The notes under the pieces were generated by a model. It was not told where the DNA came from. It saw only the letters and a program-made list of their open reading frames with translations, and did no database searches. From contig NC_017093.1 of assembly GCF_000284295.1 (NCBI RefSeq), positions 5,766,001 through 5,830,000 on the forward strand: a DNA stretch of 64,000 nucleotides, in the 5' to 3' direction. The position numbers and the translations under genes are program-made. The DNA is from Actinoplanes missouriensis 431 (GTDB lineage Bacteria > Actinomycetota > Actinomycetes > Mycobacteriales > Micromonosporaceae). Shown piece after piece: positions 1 through 7,478 of the stretch. Position 1 is the stretch's first letter, and each line of letters begins with the position of its first letter.

Positions 1-304
1 CCCCCGAAATGGTGATCACCGCGTAGGCCGTGAAGGAGCCGCGCTCCGGGTCGTACCTGTCGATCGCCTTCACCAGGCCGAGCCGGGCCACCTGCTCCAG
101 GTCCTCCAGGTACTCGCCGCGGCCGCGGTAACGGCGGGCGAGCCGGCCGGCGAACGGCAGGCAGTACCGGATCAGGGTCTCCCGCAGGGAGTCCCGCTCC
201 GCAGAGGTCGCCGTGTCACGGCACTCCGCGTACCGCGCCGCGGCGGCGTCGAGATCCTCGAGCGTGTTGTCCGCGGCTTCGCCGACGATATTGCGCGAGG
301 TCAT
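1..304 (-). CDS. SigB/SigF-family RNA polymerase sigma factor (partial, N-terminal part)
   Basis: The gene runs off the left edge of the window, so only about the first 101 residues are visible. They contain the region 2.1-2.2 core typical of group 3 SigB/SigF sigma factors: a helical stretch ending LARRYRGRGEYLEDLEQVA, then GLVKAIDRYDPERGSFTAYA. The ATG at 304-302 is preceded by a GGAAAGG ribosome site, which supports this start. Family members direct RNA polymerase to stress or developmental promoters and are usually held inactive by an anti-sigma kinase. Regions 2.4, 3 and 4 lie outside the window, so promoter specificity cannot be judged. A second sigma factor of the same family lies at 33583-34350. 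Confidence 0.9.
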   Translation of the reverse strand, partial: MTSRNIVGEAADNTLEDLDAAAARYAECRDTATSAERDSLRETLIRYCLPFAGRLARRYRGRGEYLEDLEQVARLGLVKAIDRYDPERGSFTAYAVITISG

Positions 305-433
305 ATCAGGCCTTTCCAGGACATAATCCGGGGCAGCGCGGCGTGCGTCTCCTCATCGGCACGCTAGTGCCCTGCCCATATGCGATCCAAACACCATCCG
401 CCGACGGTGCGCCGCAGGTCGTCCACCGGCGTG

Positions 434-2584
434 TCATCGCTGCCGGTTCCGCCGGGAGGGCAGCCCGGACGGCGCCTCGTCCGGGCCCTCGTCACCCGGG
501 CCGGCACCCGCGGCGTCCGGTCCCGGTCCGGGGCCCGCAGCGTCTCGTCCCGGCCCGGGGCCCGCAGCGTCCCGCCCCGGCCCGGGACTCGCAGCGCCCC
601 GTCCCGGTCCGGCGTTCCCGACCGGCGCGGCGGCCCGGCCCGGCAGCCCGGACGGGGATTCCGGGGCCGACGGGGGGTTGTGCTGCCCCATGTCGGGCGC
701 CTGCAGCGGCGGGCGGCCGGCGGGGTTGTGCTGGCCCATGTCGGGAGCTTGAAGCGGGGGCCGCTTAGCGGAAGCACCGGCGCCGGCGCCGAGCCCGGCA
801 GGCGGTCCGGGAACGGCGGGTGCTCCAGGCCCGGCAGCGGGCGACGGCAAACCCTGGGAGGCCGCGGCCGGCGCTGGGGATGCGGCCGGAGGTGCGCCTG
901 GCGGCTGGTGCTGGCCCATGTCAGGGGCCTGCAGCGGCGGACGCTTGGGGGTGGTCGCCGGGGAGCCGGGGGTTGTGGAGCTCCGAGGGAGGCCAGCAAC
1001 CGGCAAACCGGACGGCGGCACATCGGGCGCCGAGGGCTTGGCCGGCGTTGCAGGGATCTGTGGGTCGCCGGCCATGGGCGCGCGGCCCGGCAAAGGGGCC
1101 GGGCCAGACAAAGGCGCTGCGCCCGGCAAAGGGGGCGGGCCGGACAAAGGGGCTGGGCCGGGCATGGGGGCGGCACCGGGGTGCTGGCGGTCGGCTTCGC
1201 GGCCCAGTATGGCGGCGGAGGGGAGGAAGGATGAGGGTTCGGGTTCGGCGAAGGGGGCGGACCCTGCCGCGGCCGGGATGCCGCGCGGTTCGGCAGGGAG
1301 GCCGACGCCGGACTGGCCGGCCGGTAACGCGCCTGCCGGCCGGGGCGAGCGCGGGAATCTCGGGGCGTCGAGAGGGCTGTTCTGCTGACTGTAGAGCGGG
1401 GGCTGCCGCATCAGCTCATCCAGGTCGTCGAGCGGAGGCACGGCGGCGGGGGCGGTTTCGGGAGCCGGGTGGGCGGCGGGGACGTTCGCGGGCTCCCGCA
1501 GCTGATTGCCGCCGGCCCCGGTGCTGATGCCGGACCCCAGGATCGGACCACCCGCAGACATGGCCGGACCCGGCACGCCAGGCCCGGACTGGGCGGGACC
1601 CGCCACGGAAGAGCCGGACAGCGACGGACCGGACGAGGATTCACCCGGCAGGGATACACCGGACGGCGAGATGACCGGCGGCAGGCCGGAGAGGGAGGAC
1701 TCGGTCTCCGAAATGCCGGAATAGGACGCGGAGACGCCCACGTGATGGCTGGGCTGCGCCTGCGATGGGCCGACCGGCGTCCGGGGCAGCGAGACTCCAG
1801 CGTCGAACCGGCCCCCGGCAGCGGATTCGGTTGAACCGGCCTGAGCGGCGGATCCGGGCGGGACCGCTGGGCTGGGCGGTGAGGCCGGCTCACTGTGGCC
1901 GACCACCGTGCCCGAGGGCTCGTTCTCCGAGGCGGGGAGGCGCTCGGGTGAGTCGGCTGCCGGGTTCCACGGGGGGCGGCTGGTGGTGTTCTCCCCCGTA
2001 CCCTCCGTGGTGGTTTGCGGAAGCCACGGCGGGGACGCCGGATTCGGCGCGGGCGCAATGATGCCGGACGACGACGGCGGGGCGGGCGGGGGCCAGGTGA
2101 GGCCCGGACCGGCGGCGGCCGGGGAGGTGGGCGGACTCCAGACCGGGGGCTCCGCGAGGCCGGGCACCGCCCAGGGCGGCGTCACCGACGCTCCGAGATC
2201 CGGCGACGGGGGCACGAACGAGGGGGACAGGAGCGACGAAGGCACCGGCGACTGAGGCACGGGCGACGGGGAGGGCGGCGACGGCGCGGGCACCGGGGAA
2301 GATGCCGGCACCGGCGCGGGGCCCGGCGTCGGCAGCGGACCCGGCATCGGTGCGGGCGCGGACGACAATGTGACCGGGCGGGCCGCCGCGGACAGACCCG
2401 ACTCCTCGGCCAGCCCGGCGGCCACCAGCACCTCGGCTGCCGACTGGGCGGTCCGGCAGGGCAGGCGCTCGCCGCAGGCCGGGCATTCCGTGGCGCCCGG
2501 ATCGCCGGTGTGCGCCTCGACCATCTCGCGCGCGGTGCGTGCCAGCACGCTCTCCGGTTTCACGTACGCCTTCGTGGTCGCCAC
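434..2584 (-). CDS. Proline-rich, mostly disordered protein with N-terminal CxxC motif and RPPLQAPDMGQH repeats
   Basis: A 716-residue protein of unknown function. The GTG start at 2584 has a GGAG ribosome site. Residues 1-70 look folded and hold a possible zinc-binding CPACGERLPC motif (Cys34, Cys37, Cys43). The rest is low-complexity Pro/Ala/Gly/Ser and is probably disordered. Near the C-terminus the same motif, RPPLQAPDMGQH, recurs at about residues 547-560, 606-619 and 621-634, always followed by Q/N-P. The flanking sequence has drifted but the motif has not, which suggests a short binding element. Periodic PGP and GPGRDAA units lie near the end. There is no signal peptide or membrane segment. 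It is divergent from the membrane protein at 2811. The N-terminal composition supports a real gene; the exact role is open. Confidence 0.7.
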   Translation of the reverse strand: MATTKAYVKPESVLARTAREMVEAHTGDPGATECPACGERLPCRTAQSAAEVLVAAGLAEESGLSAAARPVTLSSAPAPMPGPLPTPGPAPVPASSPVPAPSPPSPSPVPQSPVPSSLLSPSFVPPSPDLGASVTPPWAVPGLAEPPVWSPPTSPAAAGPGLTWPPPAPPSSSGIIAPAPNPASPPWLPQTTTEGTGENTTSRPPWNPAADSPERLPASENEPSGTVVGHSEPASPPSPAVPPGSAAQAGSTESAAGGRFDAGVSLPRTPVGPSQAQPSHHVGVSASYSGISETESSLSGLPPVISPSGVSLPGESSSGPSLSGSSVAGPAQSGPGVPGPAMSAGGPILGSGISTGAGGNQLREPANVPAAHPAPETAPAAVPPLDDLDELMRQPPLYSQQNSPLDAPRFPRSPRPAGALPAGQSGVGLPAEPRGIPAAAGSAPFAEPEPSSFLPSAAILGREADRQHPGAAPMPGPAPLSGPPPLPGAAPLSGPAPLPGRAPMAGDPQIPATPAKPSAPDVPPSGLPVAGLPRSSTTPGSPATTPKRPPLQAPDMGQHQPPGAPPAASPAPAAASQGLPSPAAGPGAPAVPGPPAGLGAGAGASAKRPPLQAPDMGQHNPAGRPPLQAPDMGQHNPPSAPESPSGLPGRAAAPVGNAGPGRGAASPGPGRDAAGPGPGRDAAGPGPGPDAAGAGPGDEGPDEAPSGLPSRRNRQR

Positions 2585-2810
2585 TGGACTCCGCCCCCCA
2601 TCGGCGGGTCGCGCCGGGGTGCACGCGGCCCGAAGTCCAGTTCACCCCGCCGGGCGTCGCGGCAGGGCCGGTTTCCGCAGATCGCCGCAAATCGCAGCGA
2701 AGTACCTCGTACCGGAGGTAAGCAGAGGTGTTGAGGAATCCGGCATTCACTCACGGTGCTTAAGCGCGCTCTCTCCGTAACATGAAGGAATATCCAGGAG
2801 GTGACCCCCC
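2585..2810. promoter_or_regulatory. Divergent intergenic region
   Basis: This gene-free stretch separates the proline-rich gene (minus) from the small membrane protein gene (plus) and should hold promoters for both. No clear -35/-10 pair was recognised. At 2796-2804 lies AGGAGGTGA, a full complement to the 16S rRNA 3' end, six bases before the ATG at 2811. This implies strong translation of that gene. Confidence 0.55.
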
Positions 2811-3332
2811 ATGGACGACACCGAACTGCACCGTGAGCGAATCCTCCGGCACGTCAGCCCGATCATCACCGGCCGCTTCGTCGGCTTCCAGGCCTCGTAC
2901 ACCCGCGAGGTACGGGTGGGCCGAGCCCTCGCCATCGCCGTCTTCGTCACCGCGGGGATCGCGCAGATGATCGGCTCGCTGATGCGGATGCGGCCCGCCC
3001 GGCGCTCACTGAAGGACCTCCGCAAGGGTCCGGAGTTCCTGGTGACCCCGGTCCGGCTGCGGGACGACCTCGGGCAGACCTACGAGATCGAGATGCACGG
3101 GCAGCTCCCGCAGTCGGCGCTGCACCGCGGCGACCTGGTCCAGGTGCGCACCCAGCCGCAGGCCGACCCGACGCTGCCGGTGAAGCTGATGCAGGTGGTG
3201 AACCTGACGACGATGCAGCCGCTCACCCCGCGCATCCCGACCCGCTGGTCACACCTCGGCCCGGCGATGCTGCTGCAGGCCGCGGCCGGGTTGACGATCT
3301 TCGGCGTGGTCCTGGCCGCGCTGCTGCGGTGA
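2811..3332 (+). CDS. Small membrane protein of unknown function
   Basis: A 173-residue protein starting from an ATG with a perfect AGGAGGTGA ribosome site. Hydrophobic segments lie at about residues 36-58 and 149-172. The roughly 90 residues between them are soluble, beta-rich in character, and include TPVRLRDDLGQTYEIEMHG and GDLVQVRTQPQ. This arrangement suggests two membrane anchors holding a small extracytoplasmic or cytoplasmic domain. I do not recognise the family. The unusually strong ribosome site suggests an abundant product. Confidence 0.75.
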   Translation: MDDTELHRERILRHVSPIITGRFVGFQASYTREVRVGRALAIAVFVTAGIAQMIGSLMRMRPARRSLKDLRKGPEFLVTPVRLRDDLGQTYEIEMHGQLPQSALHRGDLVQVRTQPQADPTLPVKLMQVVNLTTMQPLTPRIPTRWSHLGPAMLLQAAAGLTIFGVVLAALLR

Positions 3333-3517
3333 GGCCCAGGTGAGAATTCCGCGCTGAACGGGTAACGCTCCGTCCATGCTCGTCGGAACTTCATCCTCGT
3401 CAATGTCAGTGGACACCTTGGCCATCTGGCGACAATGCCCGGCTCTCCCGATGAGAACGTCGATAGACAACCGTCATCATGAGGCCGACGCCGTCATCGG
3501 CTGAAGGGTGGTGCGCC

Positions 3518-4996
3518 ATGGGCGAGAAAGTCGAACAGACCGAATTCTCCCGTGAGGACCGGACCCGCTATCGGCAGAAGATCCGCCGAAGCCTGGACGT
3601 CTTCGCGACGATGCTGCGGGAGGCCCGGTTCGAGTTCGAACGGCCACTGACCGGGATGGAGATCGAGCTCAATCTCATCGACGACAACGCCGACCCGGCG
3701 ATGCGCAACGCCGAGGTTCTCGGCGCGATCGCCGATCCGGACTTCCAGACCGAGCTGGGCCAGTTCAACATCGAGATAAACCTCCCGCCGCGCCGGCTCG
3801 CCGGTGACGACTTCGCCGAGCTGGAACGGGGCTTGCGGGCCAGCCTCAACCAGGCCGAGCGGCGGGCCCGGGCGGCCGGCGCGCACATGGTGACGATCGG
3901 GATCCTGCCCACCCTGCGGCGCGAGCACCTCACCGGCGAGGCGCTCACCGTCAACCCGCGGTATCAGCTGCTCAACGAGCAGATCTTCGCGGCCCGCGGC
4001 GAGGACCTGGACATCCGCATCGACGGGGTGGACCGGCTCGCCGTCACCACCGACACGATCGCGCCCGAGGCGGCGTGCACCAGCACCCAGTTCCATCTCC
4101 AGGTCAGCCCGGCGGAGTTCGCCGCGTACTGGAACGCCGCGCAGGCGATCGCCGGCGTGCAGCTCGCGCTCGGCGCCAACTCGCCCCTGCTGCTCGGCCG
4201 GGAGCTGTGGCGGGAAACCCGGATCCCGCTCTTCGAGCAGGCCACCGACACCAGGTCGGAGGAGATCCAGGCCCAGGGCGTACGGCCGCGTGTCTGGTTC
4301 GGGGAACGCTGGATCACCAGCGTCTTCGACCTGTTCGAGGAGAACGTCCGCTACTTCCCGGCCCTGCTGCCGATCTGCGACGTCGACGACCCGGCCGACA
4401 TCCTGGAGCGCGGCGACATCCCCGAGCTCTCCGAGCTGCGGCTGCACAACGGCACGGTGTACCGCTGGAACCGGCCGATCTACGCGGTGGTCAACGGGCG
4501 CCCGCACCTGCGGGTGGAGAACCGGGTGCTGCCGGCCGGCCCGACGGTCGCCGACACGATGGCGAACGCGGCGTTCTATTACGGTCTGACCCGCTCGCTC
4601 GCCGAGGCGGAACGCCCGTTGTGGACCCAGATGAGTTTCCGCGCGGCCGAGGAGAACTTCCACAATTGCGCCCGGCACGGGATCGACGCCACCGTTTTCT
4701 GGCCGGGGCACGGCACGCTGCCGGTCACCGAGCTGGTGCTGCGCCGGTTGTTGCCGCAGGCGTCCGAGGGGCTGGACCGGTGGGGTGTCTCACCGGCACA
4801 GCGGGACCGGCTTCTCGGCATCATCGAGCAACGCTGCCTGACCCATCGCAACGGCGCGTCGTGGCAGGTGAACACGCTGCACGGGCTGGAGGCGCAGGGT
4901 CACGACCGGCAGCACGCCCTGCACGAGATGCTTCGCAGATACCTTCCGCTGATGCACGAGAACATTCCCGTTCACGAATGGCCCGTGACGAAATAG
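3518..4996 (+). CDS. Glutamate-cysteine ligase family (GCS2) protein
   Basis: A 492-residue protein of the GCS2 carboxylate-amine ligase family. It begins MGEKVEQTEFSRED, followed by the ATP/metal-site segment TGMEIELNLID and the conserved QTELGQFNIEINLPPR. The family forms gamma-glutamyl or other carboxylate-amine bonds using ATP. Actinobacteria normally lack glutathione, so the substrate is unknown. An in-frame ATG lies 13 codons upstream, but the ATG at 3518 with GAAGGGTGG in front is the better start. The gene converges on the cobE-like gene and the two coding regions overlap by 25 bp. No partner gene indicates the pathway. Confidence 0.88.
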   Translation: MGEKVEQTEFSREDRTRYRQKIRRSLDVFATMLREARFEFERPLTGMEIELNLIDDNADPAMRNAEVLGAIADPDFQTELGQFNIEINLPPRRLAGDDFAELERGLRASLNQAERRARAAGAHMVTIGILPTLRREHLTGEALTVNPRYQLLNEQIFAARGEDLDIRIDGVDRLAVTTDTIAPEAACTSTQFHLQVSPAEFAAYWNAAQAIAGVQLALGANSPLLLGRELWRETRIPLFEQATDTRSEEIQAQGVRPRVWFGERWITSVFDLFEENVRYFPALLPICDVDDPADILERGDIPELSELRLHNGTVYRWNRPIYAVVNGRPHLRVENRVLPAGPTVADTMANAAFYYGLTRSLAEAERPLWTQMSFRAAEENFHNCARHGIDATVFWPGHGTLPVTELVLRRLLPQASEGLDRWGVSPAQRDRLLGIIEQRCLTHRNGASWQVNTLHGLEAQGHDRQHALHEMLRRYLPLMHENIPVHEWPVTK

Positions 4997-5391
4997 GCGG
5001 CCCCGCCGGCGAGTCGCCCGGTGGGCGACTCGGCGAGCGCCACCGTGGTCCTGCCGCGGATCCGCTTCGGCGCCAGCAGCACGCCGCCCGGACCGGCGGC
5101 CAGCAGCGCCGCCGCCTCCGCCACACCCGCCGTGCCGGTGGCCGCCTCGGCCGCCGCACTGGGGTTCGGCACCGGCACCGCGGCCAGCGCGGCGGCCGGG
5201 AACCCGAGCAGCCGCCACCCGGCCGACGCGGCCAGCTCCTGAGCAGCGCGTTCGGCAACCCGCCGGTCCAGGGAGGCGAGCACGCCGACCCGGTCCGGCG
5301 GGATGCCGCAGGCGGCCAGCACCGACCGCACCGCGGCCGACAGCTCCGGCGCGCCCACCCCGGACCGGGCGCCGAATCCCACGACGATCAC
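4972..5391 (-). CDS. CobE/CbiG C-terminal-like cobalamin biosynthesis protein
   Basis: A 139-residue protein starting at the GTG at 5391, which overlaps the cobB stop codon by four bases (GTGA), so the two are translationally coupled. The N-terminus VIVVGFGARSGVGAPELSA matches the glycine-rich opening of the CobE/CbiG C-terminal domain family. ALLAAGPGGVLLAPKRIRG is the conserved middle block. Members act around ring contraction and deacylation in corrin synthesis, but their exact role is not firmly established. It is the last gene of the riboswitch-headed cobalamin operon. Its 3' end overlaps the GCS2 gene and contains a hairpin. Confidence 0.8.
   Translation of the reverse strand: MIVVGFGARSGVGAPELSAAVRSVLAACGIPPDRVGVLASLDRRVAERAAQELAASAGWRLLGFPAAALAAVPVPNPSAAAEAATGTAGVAEAAALLAAGPGGVLLAPKRIRGRTTVALAESPTGRLAGGAAYFVTGHS
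5010..5032. terminator. Hairpin after the GCS2 gene, inside the cobE-like coding end
   Basis: A perfect inverted repeat, GAGTCGCCC-ggt-GGGCGACTC (10 bp including the outer C-G pair, 3-nt loop). It begins 14 bases after the GCS2 stop codon at 4996. It has no U tract, as is common for actinobacterial terminators. It also encodes residues of the convergent cobE-like protein. Confidence 0.55.
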
Positions 5392-6734
5392 GCCGCCGCC
5401 CGCACCAGCCGCTCCGCGATCCCCCGGTGCCCGGCCCAGTGCAGGTGCAGGTACGACGCGTGCAACGCCGGCCCGGCGAACCCCTCCGGGTCCGCGCCCC
5501 GCCACGCCCACGCCGCTCCCCCGGCCGGCGACAGCAGCACCCCGGATCGCGGATGCACCACGGTCCGGTGGAACTCGTGCCCGGTGACCCGCGTCCCGGC
5601 CGCCGCCAGAGGGCTGTCCGACAGCGCGACAGCGTCCCGGTAGCCCAGCGTCAGCGACGGCGTCATCGCGGCCTCGGCGTCGATCACCCCGCACATCGGC
5701 TTGCCGTCCAGCGACTCGCACAGCCACAGCAGACCCGCGCACTCGGCGGCGATCGGCCCCCCGGCGGCGGCCAGCGCGGCGACCGAGGCGCGCAGCGGGG
5801 CGTTCGCGGACAGCTCGGCCGCGTACACCTCGGGGAACCCGCCGCCGACCACGAGGGCCCGGGTCCCGGCCGGCAGCGACTCGTCGCGCAACGGGTCGAC
5901 GGTCACCACCTCGGCGCCGGCCCCGGCCAGCAGCTCGGTCGTCTCCGTGTACCCGAAGGAGAAAGCCGGACCACCGGCGACCGCGACGATCGGACGGCCC
6001 GGAACCGGATCCGCGGCGAGCGGGCTCCACGCGGGGACCGTGAGCGGCGGCGCGGAACGGGCGACCGCCGCGACCGCGTCCAGGTCGACCGAGGCGGCGA
6101 TCAGCGTGGCGAGCGCGTCGACCGAGGCCAGGGCCTCCGCGCGGCGTTCCGCGGCGGGGACCAGCCCGAGGTGCCGGGACGGTGCGGCGACCGCCTCGGC
6201 ACGGCGCAACGCGCCCAGCACCGGCGTGCCGACCTCCTCGCAGGCGTCCCGGAGGATCTGCTCGTGCCGGTCCGAGCCGACCCGGTTGAGGATCACCCCG
6301 GCCAGCCGTACCGTCCCGAAGCTGCGGAAACCGTGCACCAGCGCGGCCACCGAACGGCCCTGCGCGGCGGCGTCCACGACCAGGATCACCGGGGCTTGCA
6401 GCAGTTCCGCGACCTGGGCGGTGGATCCGGTCTCGCCGGCGCCGATCCGGCCGTCGTAGAGACCCATCACCCCCTCCACGATCGCGATCTCGGCGCCCGC
6501 CGACCCGTGCGCGAAGAGCGGCCCGATCATGTCCTCGCCGACCAGGACCGGGTCCAGGTTGCGCCCCGGACGCCCGGCCGCGAGCGCGTGATAGCCCGGA
6601 TCGATGTAGTCCGGGCCGACCTTGAACGGCGCCGTCGTGAGGCCACGCTTGCGGAACGCCGCCAGCAGCCCGGTCGCCACGGTCGTCTTGCCGTGCCCGG
6701 ACGCCGGCGCCGCGATCACGACCCGGTTCACCAT
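5388..6734 (-). CDS. cobB: Cobyrinate/hydrogenobyrinate a,c-diamide synthase
   Basis: A 448-residue protein that amidates the a and c side chains of the corrin ring using glutamine and ATP. The N-terminal dethiobiotin-synthetase-like domain has a P-loop (ASGHGKTT, residues 11-18) and KVGPDYIDPGYH. The C-terminal class I glutamine amidotransferase domain has the nucleophile Cys332 in AAECAGLLW and the late histidines of SYLHLHW (about 430-432). Length is normal for the family. The start overlaps the end of cobO by seven bases and the stop overlaps the cobE-like start, so the three genes form one translationally coupled unit. Confidence 0.96.
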   Translation of the reverse strand: MVNRVVIAAPASGHGKTTVATGLLAAFRKRGLTTAPFKVGPDYIDPGYHALAAGRPGRNLDPVLVGEDMIGPLFAHGSAGAEIAIVEGVMGLYDGRIGAGETGSTAQVAELLQAPVILVVDAAAQGRSVAALVHGFRSFGTVRLAGVILNRVGSDRHEQILRDACEEVGTPVLGALRRAEAVAAPSRHLGLVPAAERRAEALASVDALATLIAASVDLDAVAAVARSAPPLTVPAWSPLAADPVPGRPIVAVAGGPAFSFGYTETTELLAGAGAEVVTVDPLRDESLPAGTRALVVGGGFPEVYAAELSANAPLRASVAALAAAGGPIAAECAGLLWLCESLDGKPMCGVIDAEAAMTPSLTLGYRDAVALSDSPLAAAGTRVTGHEFHRTVVHPRSGVLLSPAGGAAWAWRGADPEGFAGPALHASYLHLHWAGHRGIAERLVRAAA

Positions 6735-7327
6735 TCGATGCCCTGCTGTCCCTTGCGTCCCGCGTCCATCGGGTGCTTCACCTTGGTCATCTCGGTGACC
6801 AGGTCAGCCGCGGCGATCAGATCCGGGTGCGCGTCCCGCCCGGTGATCACGATGTGCTGCGTACCGGGGCGGTCCTTGATCGTCGCGATCACGTCGGCCA
6901 CGTCCACCCAGCCCCATTTCATCGGGTAGGTGAACTCGTCCAGCACGTAGAACTTGTAGCTCTCCTTCTCGAGATCGCGCTTGATCTGCGCCCAGCCCTC
7001 GGCGGCCTCGGCGGCGTGGTCACGCTCGGTGCCGGCCCGCTGGATCCAGGACCATCCCTCACCCATTTTGTGCCAGGTCACCGGCGTGCCGTTGACACCG
7101 TCGAGGGCCTTCAGCGCCGACTCCTCGCCGACCTTCCACTTCTGCGACTTCACGAACTGGAACACGCCGATCGGCCATCCCGCGCTCCACGCCCGCAGCG
7201 CCATCCCGAACGCCGCCGTCGACTTCCCCTTGCCCGCCCCGGTGTGCACGGCGAACACCGCCTGCCGCCGCCGCTGCCGCGTGGTCAGCCCGTCGTCCGG
7301 AGTCACCGCGACTTTGCCTTGAGGCAT
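6728..7327 (-). CDS. cobO: Cob(I)yrinic acid a,c-diamide adenosyltransferase
   Basis: A 199-residue ATP:corrinoid adenosyltransferase of the CobA/CobO/BtuR type. It attaches the 5'-deoxyadenosyl group to the reduced cobalt of the corrin. It shows the P-loop HTGAGKGKSTAAFG (about residues 28-41), the conserved VFQFVKSQKWKVGEE, and VLDEFTYPMKWGWV before the C-terminal GRDAHPDL block. The product is adenosylcobalamin, the form required by light-sensing B12 proteins such as the one at 19811. It lies between the chelatase and cobB in the cobalamin operon. The 151-nt gap to the chelatase gene contains only a small 6-bp GC hairpin at 7460-7477. Confidence 0.97.
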   Translation of the reverse strand: MPQGKVAVTPDDGLTTRQRRRQAVFAVHTGAGKGKSTAAFGMALRAWSAGWPIGVFQFVKSQKWKVGEESALKALDGVNGTPVTWHKMGEGWSWIQRAGTERDHAAEAAEGWAQIKRDLEKESYKFYVLDEFTYPMKWGWVDVADVIATIKDRPGTQHIVITGRDAHPDLIAAADLVTEMTKVKHPMDAGRKGQQGIEW

Positions 7328-7478
7328 TCTTCAACCCTTTTCTCTGTACGGGCGACGCCGTCCCGCCACCCCAAGCCGTCCCCGACAACCCGGCGACCCG
7401 GCGCGGGCCGGCTCGCTCCCCTCACCCACCGTCAGTGGTCCCGCTTCCCGCGTGCCGCTCCCCGCCTGCGTGCGGGGT

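Noticed and set aside
3494-4711. 405-codon minus-strand frame opposite the GCS2 gene
   Set aside because: Antisense frame without family motifs; the GCS2 protein on the plus strand is clear.
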